From the NCBI GenBank assembly GCA_021161305.1, contig JAGHAW010000152.1, positions 1 to 6,624 of the forward strand: a stretch of 6,624 nucleotides of DNA, read 5' to 3'. A program made the translations under genes and the position numbers. Below are positions 1 through 6,301 of the stretch, piece by piece. The notes under the pieces were generated by a model. The model worked only from the letters and a program-made list of their open reading frames with translations, was not told the origin of the DNA and searched no databases. This DNA comes from Sulfurimonas sp. Lineage in GTDB: Bacteria > Campylobacterota > Campylobacteria > Campylobacterales > Sulfurimonadaceae. Position 1 is the stretch's first letter. The number at the start of each line of letters is the position of its first letter.

Positions 1-27
1 GTTAATAATCGAATACAAAAACAATGA
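1..27 (+). CDS. Possible C-terminal end of upstream gene (partial)
   Basis: Frame 1 is open from the window edge to a TGA at 25-27 and reads VNNRIQKQ. The stop overlaps the Shine-Dalgarno of the next gene, a normal arrangement for consecutive operon genes. By context this could be the end of the large catalytic subunit of anaerobic ribonucleotide reductase (NrdD), but eight residues cannot identify it. Frame 2 is also open and would end at 41-43 in an ATGA overlap, so the frame is uncertain. Confidence 0.3.
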   Translation, partial: VNNRIQKQ

Positions 28-31
28 GGAG
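26..31 (+). promoter_or_regulatory. Ribosome binding site of the mini glycyl-radical gene
   Basis: GAGGAG lies 8 nt upstream of the ATG at 40. It supports translation of the 50-residue protein, which would otherwise be easy to dismiss as too short. Confidence 0.7.
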
Positions 32-39
32 AAAGTATC

Positions 40-192
40 ATGAGTAAGCAAGAAATTTTACAAGGCTTAAAAGCTAAAAGACAAAAGTGTATAGTATATA
101 CAAGAGTTATGGGTTATCACAGACCTGTTGAGAGTTTTAATGTAGGTAAAACTGGTGAGCATAAACAAAGAAAGCAGTTTGTTCAACACTAA
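40..192 (+). CDS. Small NrdD-like glycyl-radical tail protein (50 aa)
   Basis: The 50-residue product matches the extreme C-terminus of class III anaerobic ribonucleoside-triphosphate reductase (NrdD). Residues 19-46 follow the family pattern of VYxRVxGYxRPV, then N-x-G-K, then E-x-K-x-R-K. In NrdD the glycine of the RVxGY motif (here G25) carries the catalytic glycyl radical, generated by the SAM activase NrdG. Only one cysteine is present (C17), so the four-cysteine zinc site that precedes this motif in full-length NrdD is absent here. The ATG has a good GAGGAG site and the start of the activase gene overlaps its 3' end, so the two are translationally linked. It is presumably a separately encoded radical domain or spare tail for a catalytic subunit encoded upstream. 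The alternative is the tail of a frameshifted nrdD, but the dedicated ribosome binding site and ATG argue against that. Identity of the motif is fairly sure; the exact role is inferred. Confidence 0.8.
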   Translation: MSKQEILQGLKAKRQKCIVYTRVMGYHRPVESFNVGKTGEHKQRKQFVQH

Positions 193-856
193 GATTGTTT
201 ATGATTTAACTAAATTTACACATCTTGATTACCCTCAGCACCTAGCATGTATCATCTGGTTTGCAGGGTGTAATATGAGATGTGATTACTGTTACAATGG
301 TGATATTGTTTTTGCAAAAAATGGCAATTACTCTTTAAATGATATGCTTAACTTTTTAAAAACAAGAGTCGGTATGCTTGAGGGGGTAGTTCTCTCCGGT
401 GGTGAAGCTACAACTCATAATTTAGTGGAATTTTGCAAAAAGATAAAAAAGCTTGGATTTTTAATCAAACTTGACACTAATGGAACAAATCCAAAATCCA
501 TAAAAGAACTGCTTGATTTAAAGTTACTTGATTTTATAGCACTTGATTATAAAGCACCTAAAGAAAAATTTCTCCAAATAACCCACTCAAACAGTTATGA
601 TAAATTTTCAAAAACTCTAAACCTGCTTATAGAGAGTGACATAGAGTTTGAAGCTAGAACAACTCTGCACAATGACCTGCTAAGCGTTGAGGATATAAAT
701 ACAATTATCAGCGACCTAAAAAAAAGAGGTTATGATAAGAAATACTACCTGCAAAAATTTTTAGACACGGGTTCAAGCATTGCAAACCTTGAAAAATCTT
801 CTAAATCTTTCGATATATCAAAACTCTCTAATGAACTAGAAATAGTTTGGAGATAA
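155..856 (+). CDS. nrdG: Anaerobic ribonucleotide reductase activating protein, NrdG-type radical SAM
   Basis: A 233-residue radical SAM activase. It uses a [4Fe-4S] cluster to cleave S-adenosylmethionine and place the glycyl radical on NrdD, in the cytoplasm under anoxia. The cluster motif CxxxCxxC is at C39, C43 and C46 (WFAGCNMRCDYCYN), preceded by the KFTHLDYP stretch typical of the NrdG2 subfamily, and the SAM-binding GGE is at residues 82-84. The C-terminal half is a charged TIM-barrel-like continuation. Length fits the NrdG2 type. The start is uncertain. GTG at 155 has an AGG about 8 nt upstream and gives a 38-nt overlap with the mini-NrdD gene. TTG at 179 would drop eight residues and leave a 14-nt overlap. 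The conserved region begins after residue 10, so homology does not settle it. The close overlap implies translational coupling with the glycyl-radical protein, supporting a shared job. A pyruvate-formate-lyase activase is less likely given this partner. Confidence 0.88.
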   Translation: MSINKESSLFNTKIVYDLTKFTHLDYPQHLACIIWFAGCNMRCDYCYNGDIVFAKNGNYSLNDMLNFLKTRVGMLEGVVLSGGEATTHNLVEFCKKIKKLGFLIKLDTNGTNPKSIKELLDLKLLDFIALDYKAPKEKFLQITHSNSYDKFSKTLNLLIESDIEFEARTTLHNDLLSVEDINTIISDLKKRGYDKKYYLQKFLDTGSSIANLEKSSKSFDISKLSNELEIVWR

Positions 857-868
857 AATTTCAATTTC

Positions 869-897
869 TTGACATATATCATCTACTTGAATATGAT
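869..897 (+). promoter_or_regulatory. Near-consensus sigma70 promoter
   Basis: TTGACA (869-874), a 17-nt spacer and TATGAT (892-897) make an almost perfect housekeeping promoter. The predicted start is near 904, giving a leader of about 85 nt before the small exported peptide gene at 990. A full -35 box is unusual for this phylum, where many promoters lack one, so this unit may be strongly expressed. Confidence 0.7.
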
Positions 898-928
898 TAT
901 CAGTTATACTTCGCTCATATTTAAATAA

Positions 929-955
929 GACAAAAATTGTCCGATTTAAAAAATC
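929..955 (+). promoter_or_regulatory. Two adjacent small palindromes in the leader
   Basis: GACAA-AAA-TTGTC (929-941) and GATTT-AAA-AAATC (943-955) are 13-bp inverted repeats of the same size (5-bp arms, 3-bp centre), one base apart and downstream of the promoter. They could be a repressor operator or weak RNA hairpins. In AT-rich DNA such symmetry can arise by chance. Confidence 0.3.
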
Positions 956-989
956 TTAGAGCATAATGTGTTCTTACCAAGGAAAAACA

Positions 990-1133
990 ATGACAAAAAT
1001 TATATTAGCAACAGCTTTAACACTAGGTGCACTTCAAGCGGGTGATGTAGTTCACTATGACACGAAAGATATCAAAAAACCAGCTATGAGCAAACCTTAT
1101 TACCCATCAACTGGTCTTTACATTAAAAAGTAA
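990..1133 (+). CDS. Small exported peptide, 47 aa, unknown function
   Basis: The ORF starts at ATG 990, with AAGGA at 979-983 as ribosome binding site. The product begins with MTKIILATALTLGALQA, a compact signal peptide (one lysine, a hydrophobic core, A-x-A-like cleavage site), followed by a mature part of about 30 residues starting near GDVVHYD. The mature part is rich in lysine, tyrosine and proline and has no cysteine. No family is recognised. It has its own strong promoter and is followed by the terminator shared with the convergent regulator gene, so it looks like an independent monocistronic unit. A periplasmic or secreted role is inferred from the signal peptide only. The ribosome binding site, promoter and signal peptide together make a chance ORF unlikely. 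Confidence 0.72.
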   Translation: MTKIILATALTLGALQAGDVVHYDTKDIKKPAMSKPYYPSTGLYIKK

Positions 1134-1140
1134 TCTTACT

Positions 1141-1173
1141 AAAAAATTCTAGGCTATCTCTATTTGATAGCCT
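1141..1173 (-). terminator. Intrinsic terminator overlapping the end of the response regulator
   Basis: AGGCTATC (1151-1158) and GATAGCCT (1166-1173) form a perfect 8-bp stem with a 7-nt loop. On the minus strand it is followed after 4 nt by a run of six T (1146-1141). The stem encodes the last residues (GYQIEIA) and part of the stop codon of the regulator. On the plus strand the same stem follows the exported-peptide gene and precedes a T-rich stretch, so it may also stop that transcript. Confidence 0.6.
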
Positions 1174-1820
1174 TGTCCTTTTACATTTCTAAGTAACTCT
1201 TTTGATGTTTTCTCTCTAAATCTTCTTATGAAAGTCCTTAGCCTGTCATCACGAACTTCTTCATGCCAAAGATTTTTTTTAATCGTTAAATCATCAACTA
1301 TATTTTCACTACTTTTCAGCAATAATTCCAAAAACTGACTCTCTCTTTTTGAAAGTGCAACAAATCTTCCATCTTTATATAGACTTTTTTTTGTTTTACT
1401 AAAAGTAAATCCATGCGTTAGTGCAACAACTCTGCTCTCAAAAATATTTTGAAGTGATTCTATATATTCCAACAACTCATCAGGCTCGAACGGTTTTATA
1501 AAATATTTAACAACACCGACATCTATAGCACCTAAAAATTTATCTGCTTCACTAAAGGCACTAAGTATGATTATAGGCATATTGGCATCTATCTTTTTTA
1601 TCTCTTTAGCCATCTCTAAACCTGTCATTTTAGGCATCATAATATCTGTAATAACAATATCAGGAGAGATTTTTTTAAACATCTCCAGACCATCCAAACC
1701 ATCATTTGCAACACTAAAACTGTAAAAACTATCTCCAATAGCATCTTTTAGCAGCAAAGAGAGTTTCTCTTCATCTTCCACAAGCAAAACCTTTAACTCT
1801 TTTAGAAATTTTTTACACAT
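1149..1820 (-). CDS. Two-component response regulator, OmpR-like winged helix
   Basis: A 223-residue cytoplasmic transcription regulator. The receiver domain spans residues 10-125, with acidic pocket E15/D16, phosphoacceptor D59 (ITDIMMP), switch serine S87 and conserved lysine K109 (KPFEP). A winged helix-turn-helix DNA-binding domain covers residues 135-223, including LSKRESQFLELLL, a recognition helix around 191-205 (DDRLRTFIRRFREK) and the closing GQGYQI hairpin. Domain order and length are standard for the OmpR/PhoB class. The ATG lies inside the end of the kinase gene with an 8-nt overlap (1813-1820), so the pair is translationally coupled and the kinase upstream is the probable partner. 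The stop codon lies within a terminator stem, which ends the operon. Target genes cannot be told from the sequence. Confidence 0.93.
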   Translation of the reverse strand: MCKKFLKELKVLLVEDEEKLSLLLKDAIGDSFYSFSVANDGLDGLEMFKKISPDIVITDIMMPKMTGLEMAKEIKKIDANMPIIILSAFSEADKFLGAIDVGVVKYFIKPFEPDELLEYIESLQNIFESRVVALTHGFTFSKTKKSLYKDGRFVALSKRESQFLELLLKSSENIVDDLTIKKNLWHEEVRDDRLRTFIRRFREKTSKELLRNVKGQGYQIEIA

Positions 1821-3024
1821 TACTTTTCTCTATAGGAATTTTTATACTAAATGTTGTCATACTTTTTTTCGATTTAACATCGATAGAACCATTGAGACCC
1901 TGCTCACAAATCATCTTTGACATAAAAAGACCAAGTCCTGTTCCTTGAGTTTTATGTTTTGTTGTAAAGTAAGGTTCAAAAATTTTATATGTACTTTTTT
2001 CGTGAATACCCCCTGCATTATCGCTAACTTCAATAAGGGCAAAGTCACCTTGAAGTTTTACACTTATACTTATCTCCCTTATCAAGATACCATTGTGTAC
2101 AAAAGCGTCCCTAGAGTTTTTAACCAAATTAACAATAACTTGAGAAAACTCATTTGTAATCCCAAGAACTTCAACATCTTCAAACTCTGTTTTTACATTT
2201 ATCATCTCAGTAGAAATAAGTTTTTCTAAAATATGAAGAGATTCGTTTATGCTATCTACTATTTTAAAAGATTGTTTTTCTTTATCCGGTTTAAAAAAAT
2301 TGGTAAAATCATCTATGGTATTTGACATATTTTTTATAATTTTTCTACTATCGTCATAGTATTTTTTTACTTCATCCTCATCACCGTTTAGTGCGGATTT
2401 TTTAAGTGTAAAGATAGTTAAATTCAACTCAGTAAGAGGTTGTCTCCACTGATGAGCAATATTTGCAAGCATCTCGCCAAGACTAGCAAGTCTTGACTGC
2501 CAAAACATAACTTTTTGCTTCTCTTCGTTTTTGGAAATCTCCTCTGCTACTCTAAGTTCTAGTGTCTCATTTAACTCTTTTAACTCTTTAGTTTTTTCTT
2601 GTACTCTCTTTTCTAAAGTTGCGTTTAGTTCTTCTAACTCTTTTTCTTTTTTTTGAAGTTTATGTTTATAAAAGACCTCTTTTGTAACATCATATCTTAT
2701 GGCTACAAACTCTACTATATTTTCATCTTCATCAAGGATAGGAATTATCGTTGTATTCACATAGAAAGTAGAACCGTCTTTGGCAAGATTTTTAGCAGTA
2801 TTTTTATAAATTTGTTTGGAGTTGACAGTATCCCAAAGAAGTTTAAATGTTGATTCCTCAACATCGGGATGCCTTACAATATTATGATTTTGACCAATCA
2901 ACTCCTCTTTAGAGTAACCAGAAATTTTACAAAACTCATCATTTACAAAGATAATAACTCCATGAGTGTCAGTTTTGGAAATAATATTGCTTTTTTCAAT
3001 AGCTTCTTTGTACTGTTTTAACAT
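1813..3024 (-). CDS. Soluble PAS-domain sensor histidine kinase
   Basis: A 403-residue kinase with no membrane segment, so it acts in the cytoplasm. An N-terminal PAS domain (about 15-115) contains FVNDEFCKISGYSKEELIGQ and NIVRHPDVEESTFKLLW. The HPD-x4-F-x2-LW pattern resembles the FAD-binding PAS of the aerotaxis receptor Aer, so redox or energy sensing is a reasonable inference. A charged coiled coil (about 118-172) holds two copies of an 18-residue unit starting ELN at 132 and 150. The phosphoacceptor helix has H191 in AHQWRQPL, a variant common in Campylobacterota. The ATPase domain shows the N box (N299, N303), DNAGG (335-339), the F box (IFEPYFTTK) and GTGLGLFMSK (361-370). The gene follows the zinc-ribbon gene after 17 nt and overlaps the response regulator by 8 nt. 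No clear Shine-Dalgarno precedes its ATG, so translation may depend on the upstream gene. Confidence 0.93.
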   Translation of the reverse strand: MLKQYKEAIEKSNIISKTDTHGVIIFVNDEFCKISGYSKEELIGQNHNIVRHPDVEESTFKLLWDTVNSKQIYKNTAKNLAKDGSTFYVNTTIIPILDEDENIVEFVAIRYDVTKEVFYKHKLQKKEKELEELNATLEKRVQEKTKELKELNETLELRVAEEISKNEEKQKVMFWQSRLASLGEMLANIAHQWRQPLTELNLTIFTLKKSALNGDEDEVKKYYDDSRKIIKNMSNTIDDFTNFFKPDKEKQSFKIVDSINESLHILEKLISTEMINVKTEFEDVEVLGITNEFSQVIVNLVKNSRDAFVHNGILIREISISVKLQGDFALIEVSDNAGGIHEKSTYKIFEPYFTTKHKTQGTGLGLFMSKMICEQGLNGSIDVKSKKSMTTFSIKIPIEKSNV

Positions 3025-3041
3025 GGTTTATTTTATCATTT

Positions 3042-3386
3042 TTAATCCCAAATCACACTTACACCATACTCTTCATTTAGAGTTATATGTTTGTTATAGT
3101 AAACTTTTTTACCATACTTTTTACTAAGAAACTCCACCTCTATAGAATCATCTTCAAGTAGTCCCCTTACCTCTTTGTATGAAAGCCACTTTCCATACTT
3201 TGCCAAAGAATTCTGCCAGATTTTAAAGTGGCATATAGAATCCTCCGTCAGTTCATACATCTCACCATCTTCACTCTTCCAATTCGCATTAGAACAAGCA
3301 TAAAGCTTCACCTTTTTACCACGAACTTCTCTATCTCTAACTTCTATACTCCCATCGTCACAATAAGGGCATTTTCCTAAAATCAT
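3042..3386 (-). CDS. Small zinc-ribbon protein resembling topoisomerase C-terminal modules
   Basis: A product of 114 residues. I choose ATG 3386 because GGGAG (3392-3396) sits 5 nt upstream; an in-frame TTG at 3398 would add four residues but has no such site. The N-terminus holds CPYC, a third cysteine in YACSNANW and a fourth in ICHF, spaced like the zinc ribbons at the C-terminus of type IA topoisomerases. The end, around EFLSKKYGKKVYYN, resembles the short SKKxGKxF repeat that follows such ribbons. This suggests a free-standing nucleic-acid-binding zinc module, but no catalytic domain is present and function is unknown. It is the first gene of the unit leading into the kinase and response regulator (17-nt gap), so it may be co-transcribed with them. 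Domain resemblance is by eye only. Confidence 0.72.
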   Translation of the reverse strand: MILGKCPYCDDGSIEVRDREVRGKKVKLYACSNANWKSEDGEMYELTEDSICHFKIWQNSLAKYGKWLSYKEVRGLLEDDSIEVEFLSKKYGKKVYYNKHITLNEEYGVSVIWD

Positions 3387-3409
3387 CTTAACTCCCAAAA
3401 TAACTATTG

Positions 3410-3415
3410 ATAATA
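3410..3415 (-). promoter_or_regulatory. Candidate -10 box for the zinc-ribbon/kinase/regulator operon
   Basis: On the minus strand TATTAT lies about 24 nt upstream of the ATG at 3386, with A/T-rich DNA upstream and no clear -35 box, as is usual for this phylum. The predicted transcription start is near 3403. The AT-rich background makes this a weak call. Confidence 0.3.
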
Positions 3416-3479
3416 TATTAGGATGTTAACTTATTTTTTTAAAAACTTCTAAAAACATTGCATTTTGCCATATTTATTT

Positions 3480-3779
3480 TTAATCTAATGCCAATTCATC
3501 CCAGTCAAATATCTTTTTAGCTTTTATATAGAGTAATAACATATATATTATGCCCATACCATGTTGTAGAACATCGTCACCAGCTTTATACATAAAATAA
3601 TCTGACCAGAAATAATAAATAATACTACTTATCCCTATACTAGCCACAAGCATAGTATGAAAAGTAAGTTTCTCACTAAACATTAAAAGCACCACATAGC
3701 CAATTATGGCAGGGAGATAATGACCAGTCATATACCAATAAGTTGAAGCTGTAATAAAAAATACTATATTAAATATCAT
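3480..3779 (-). CDS. Small multi-pass membrane protein, unknown function
   Basis: I place the start at ATG 3779 because AGGAGG (3785-3790) lies 5 nt upstream. An in-frame ATG at 3809 would put this perfect ribosome site inside the gene and add a charged MDKLIEEEEK stretch. The resulting 99-residue protein begins MIFNIVFFITAS and has about four hydrophobic segments (near residues 1-15, 20-36, 43-60 and 70-86), with aromatic-rich YWYM and YYFWSDYF motifs and a polar acidic tail ending DWDELALD. It is an inner-membrane protein with no recognised family. It lies divergent from the radical SAM/nnrS operon, separated by only 66 bp, so the two may share regulatory DNA. A 93-bp gap separates it from the zinc-ribbon gene on the same strand, and I see no clear terminator there. 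Confidence 0.75.
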   Translation of the reverse strand: MIFNIVFFITASTYWYMTGHYLPAIIGYVVLLMFSEKLTFHTMLVASIGISSIIYYFWSDYFMYKAGDDVLQHGMGIIYMLLLYIKAKKIFDWDELALD

Positions 3780-3784
3780 CTTTT

Positions 3785-3790
3785 CCTCCT
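3785..3790 (-). promoter_or_regulatory. Perfect Shine-Dalgarno that decides the start of the membrane protein
   Basis: On the minus strand AGGAGG precedes ATG 3779 by 5 nt (AAAAG). It is the strongest ribosome site in the window and favours the shorter start over ATG 3809. Confidence 0.75.
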
Positions 3791-3822
3791 CTTCTATAAG
3801 TTTATCCAAAATAAAGTAAAAG

Positions 3823-3839
3823 TCTATTTTAGATAGAAT
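3823..3839 (+). promoter_or_regulatory. Candidate promoter and small palindrome before the radical SAM gene
   Basis: TAGAAT at 3834-3839 could be a -10 box. The predicted start would fall about 7 nt downstream, at or next to the ATG at 3846, which has no Shine-Dalgarno. It overlaps an inverted repeat TCTAT-TTTAG-ATAGA (3823-3837) that could be an operator. No convincing -35 is visible. Confidence 0.35.
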
Positions 3840-3845
3840 TCCATT

Positions 3846-5096
3846 ATGAATTCATATATAGATAAATTTAATAACTCGATTAACAATACATTTTACTCTA
3901 AACTCCCACCTGCCGAGCAGAAGTTCATAAAACTAAAGTCTCTCGAACTCAAATTCTCACATCAAGAGATAAAACAGATAGTTGATATGGCTCGTGACTT
4001 TGGCATGTGGAATGAGAAGAGTATCGTAGATATATTTCCAGAACATACTCAGAAAAGAGTTGTTTTTGCCAGACTTCGTAAAGCTTATGAAGATATTCGC
4101 TCCACTCCAAACTCTTATGAAAACTTTGAACTTAAAAACATTCCTACGGAGCAAAAATATACTTTTAAAACAGAGAATAAAGATGGGTTTGGTCTTGGGC
4201 TTTGTCCTGTTGCTAGTGAAAAAACAAGATGTTGTAATCTCTTAACGCTTGACGCAGTTGAAAGTTGTGGTTTTGACTGCTCCTACTGCTCGATTCAGAG
4301 CTTTTATAACCAAAATACCATCACTTTTGACAGTAGCTTTAAAGAGAAGCTACTAAATCTAAAACTTGACAAAAACAGAACCTATCACATAGGAACAGGG
4401 CAAAGTTCAGACTCTCTTATGTTTGGGAATCGTGAAGGTGTTTTAGAAGCTCTCTTTGAGTTTGCAAGAACAAATCCGAATGTTATTTTAGAATTTAAAA
4501 CAAAATCAGATAACATAAAATATCTGCTTGAAAACAGTGTTCCAAAAAACATCATCTGTACTTGGTCACTCAACACCCCAACCATTATAAAGAATGAAGA
4601 ACACCTTACTGCCTCACTTGACAAACGCATAGATGCAGCCAGAAAAGTAGCAGACAAAGGTGTGAAAGTCGGTTTTCATTTTCATCCGATAGTGGAGTAT
4701 GAAAATTACCTTGATGATTATAAAAAGGTCTATGAAAAACTTTTACAAACATTCAGTGCCAAAGAGGTAGCACTTATCAGCATTGGTACACTCACTTTTA
4801 TCAAACCTGTTATAAAACAATTGAGAGAGAGGGAATTTAGAAGTAAAATCACTCAAATGCCGTTTGAAGATGCCAGTGGAAAAAGTTCATATCCACATGC
4901 CATAAAGGTAGAGATGTTTAAACATGCTTACGATAGCTTTGCTCCTTGGCACAAAGATGTTTTTTTCTATTTATGTATGGAAGACCCTGAAATTTGGAAA
5001 GATACTCTAGGTTATGAATACTCAACAAATAACGACTTTGAAAGAGCTATGCTAGGTGCATATGCAAAAAAATTAGATATGGAATTTATGCTATGA
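3846..5096 (+). CDS. Spore photoproduct lyase-like radical SAM protein
   Basis: A 416-residue cytoplasmic radical SAM enzyme. CxxxCxxC lies at C141, C145 and C148 (CGFDCSYCSIQSFY). The following region lines up with Bacillus SplB as I recall it: TWSLNTPTIIKN with FSINADYVIKN, LDKRIDAARKVADKG with LDKRIEAAVKVAKAG, then GFHFHPI and TFIKPVIK. SplB reverses the thymine photoproduct of spores, but this organism type does not sporulate. The SplB hydrogen-donor cysteine (C141 there, SCTSD) appears replaced in GQSSDS near residue 186, so genuine photoproduct lyase activity is doubtful. It is about 75 residues longer than SplB, mostly in an N-terminal domain (LPPAEQKFIKLKSLELKFS onward), and has extra cysteines C120, C129 and C130 just before the cluster. 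The start ATG has no ribosome site. It overlaps nnrS by 4 nt (ATGA), implying coupled expression. Substrate unknown. Confidence 0.85.
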   Translation: MNSYIDKFNNSINNTFYSKLPPAEQKFIKLKSLELKFSHQEIKQIVDMARDFGMWNEKSIVDIFPEHTQKRVVFARLRKAYEDIRSTPNSYENFELKNIPTEQKYTFKTENKDGFGLGLCPVASEKTRCCNLLTLDAVESCGFDCSYCSIQSFYNQNTITFDSSFKEKLLNLKLDKNRTYHIGTGQSSDSLMFGNREGVLEALFEFARTNPNVILEFKTKSDNIKYLLENSVPKNIICTWSLNTPTIIKNEEHLTASLDKRIDAARKVADKGVKVGFHFHPIVEYENYLDDYKKVYEKLLQTFSAKEVALISIGTLTFIKPVIKQLREREFRSKITQMPFEDASGKSSYPHAIKVEMFKHAYDSFAPWHKDVFFYLCMEDPEIWKDTLGYEYSTNNDFERAMLGAYAKKLDMEFML

Positions 5097-6301
5097 CAGT
5101 CACAAACGAAGAACAAAAATCAAACTACTTTTTATCACAACCCCACCAACCATTTTTTATTTTGGGAATCGTCAATGCTATCATTATGATGTTGGTTTTT
5201 GCACTTAGCTATAAAGGTATATGTACACTACAAACCCAGAGTTTAAACTTTCATGTTTACTCTTTAGTTTTTTTGGTTTTTACATATGTTTTTGCAGGTT
5301 TTTTATTTACAACCTTTCCTCGGTTTTGCCAATCAGAGGTAATAGACAAAAAATATTATGTAAATCTATTTTACTTCTGCGTAACTGGTTCTCTTCTGTT
5401 TTTAGTTGGTTCATTTCTAAATCACACTCTTATGTTTACAGGAATGATTATACTATTTTTATCTCAAGTTTTTATAGTTTTAAAATTACGAGATATTTAT
5501 ATAAATGGTCATATAGATGATAAAAAAGATGCCTTTTGGATTTTAGTTGCTAACTACTTTGGTCTTTTGGGTCATCTGCTTTTTCTCGGCATTGAGCTTA
5601 ACTACTATATAGGTTTAGAAATCGATCTTCTTAGTCTTGCTACCAATATCTCTTTTTATCTCTACCTGATATTTTTAACCTTTAGTGTAGCACAGAGAAT
5701 GGTTCCATTTTTCTCGCACTCATTTACTGCAAAAAATGAAAACTTTGTAAAAATTATCTTTGTTCTTTTTATCTTAAAAACTATATTTAGCACTATAGAT
5801 TTTAAAATGGCCCAAATAGTTATAGATATGCTTCTTGGAGCTTATATGCTTATAGAATTTAGAAGATGGGAGCTTCCTATCTTTAACTCTCCTTCTATTC
5901 TTTGGGTACTTCACTTATCTCTTTTTTGGTTGCCTACTGCTTTTTTTCTCTCTGCACTAAGCTTAACTGCCGAACTATTTTTAGATACAAGTTTTTACTT
6001 TTTAAACATCCATCTACTAGCCATAGGTTTTTTAACAACGATACTTATAGGTTTTGGCACAAGAGTTACACTCGGACATTCAGGGCAGAGTCCAGATGCC
6101 GACAAATTGGCTACAAATATATTTTGGTTTGTTCAAATTGTTGTGGTTTTACGCTCTGTGTTTAGTCTAAATGTAGCCTTCGGCTGGGGAGCAGACTTTT
6201 TATTTGACATCTCTTTTGGTGCTTGGCTGATTCTCTTTTTAGTCTGGAGTGGAAGATATGGGAAAATTTTGATTTTTGGAAGTAAAAGTTACAGACCATA
6301 A
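5093..6301 (+). CDS. nnrS: NnrS family heme/copper membrane protein
   Basis: A 402-residue integral membrane protein with about 12 hydrophobic segments. Family marks are QPHQPFF near the N-terminus (H18), H54 in the second segment, AGFLFTTFPRF (68-78), VAQRMVPFF (199-207) and the signature H307-LLAIGFLTTILIGFGTRVTLGH ending at H329. NnrS proteins are inner-membrane heme- and copper-containing proteins that protect respiring cells from nitrosative stress and are often found near denitrification genes. Length and topology fit the family. The start overlaps the radical SAM stop by 4 nt (ATGA), so the two genes form an operon; no separate promoter is seen. The last 88 bp of the gene are repeated inverted at the right end of the window, where the copy lacks this stop codon. 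No NnrR, NsrR or Fnr-type operator was recognised upstream of the operon. Confidence 0.92.
   Translation: MTVTNEEQKSNYFLSQPHQPFFILGIVNAIIMMLVFALSYKGICTLQTQSLNFHVYSLVFLVFTYVFAGFLFTTFPRFCQSEVIDKKYYVNLFYFCVTGSLLFLVGSFLNHTLMFTGMIILFLSQVFIVLKLRDIYINGHIDDKKDAFWILVANYFGLLGHLLFLGIELNYYIGLEIDLLSLATNISFYLYLIFLTFSVAQRMVPFFSHSFTAKNENFVKIIFVLFILKTIFSTIDFKMAQIVIDMLLGAYMLIEFRRWELPIFNSPSILWVLHLSLFWLPTAFFLSALSLTAELFLDTSFYFLNIHLLAIGFLTTILIGFGTRVTLGHSGQSPDADKLATNIFWFVQIVVVLRSVFSLNVAFGWGADFLFDISFGAWLILFLVWSGRYGKILIFGSKSYRP

Noticed and set aside
1945..2853. Plus-strand ORFs antisense to the kinase
   Set aside because: They are shadows of a kinase gene with all catalytic motifs on the minus strand.
3399..3479. 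Possible terminator or repeat (AAAAAC-ttct-AAAAAC) between the two minus-strand genes
   Set aside because: Only a short direct repeat and A/T runs are present, with no stable stem followed by a T-run on the minus strand.
3957..4657. Other-frame and antisense ORFs inside the radical SAM gene
   Set aside because: The main frame carries the conserved motifs throughout. The shadows lack ribosome sites and family patterns.
5221..6165. Frame-shifted plus-strand ORFs inside nnrS
   Set aside because: Composition is that of out-of-frame membrane-protein codons, and the NnrS signature is in the main frame.
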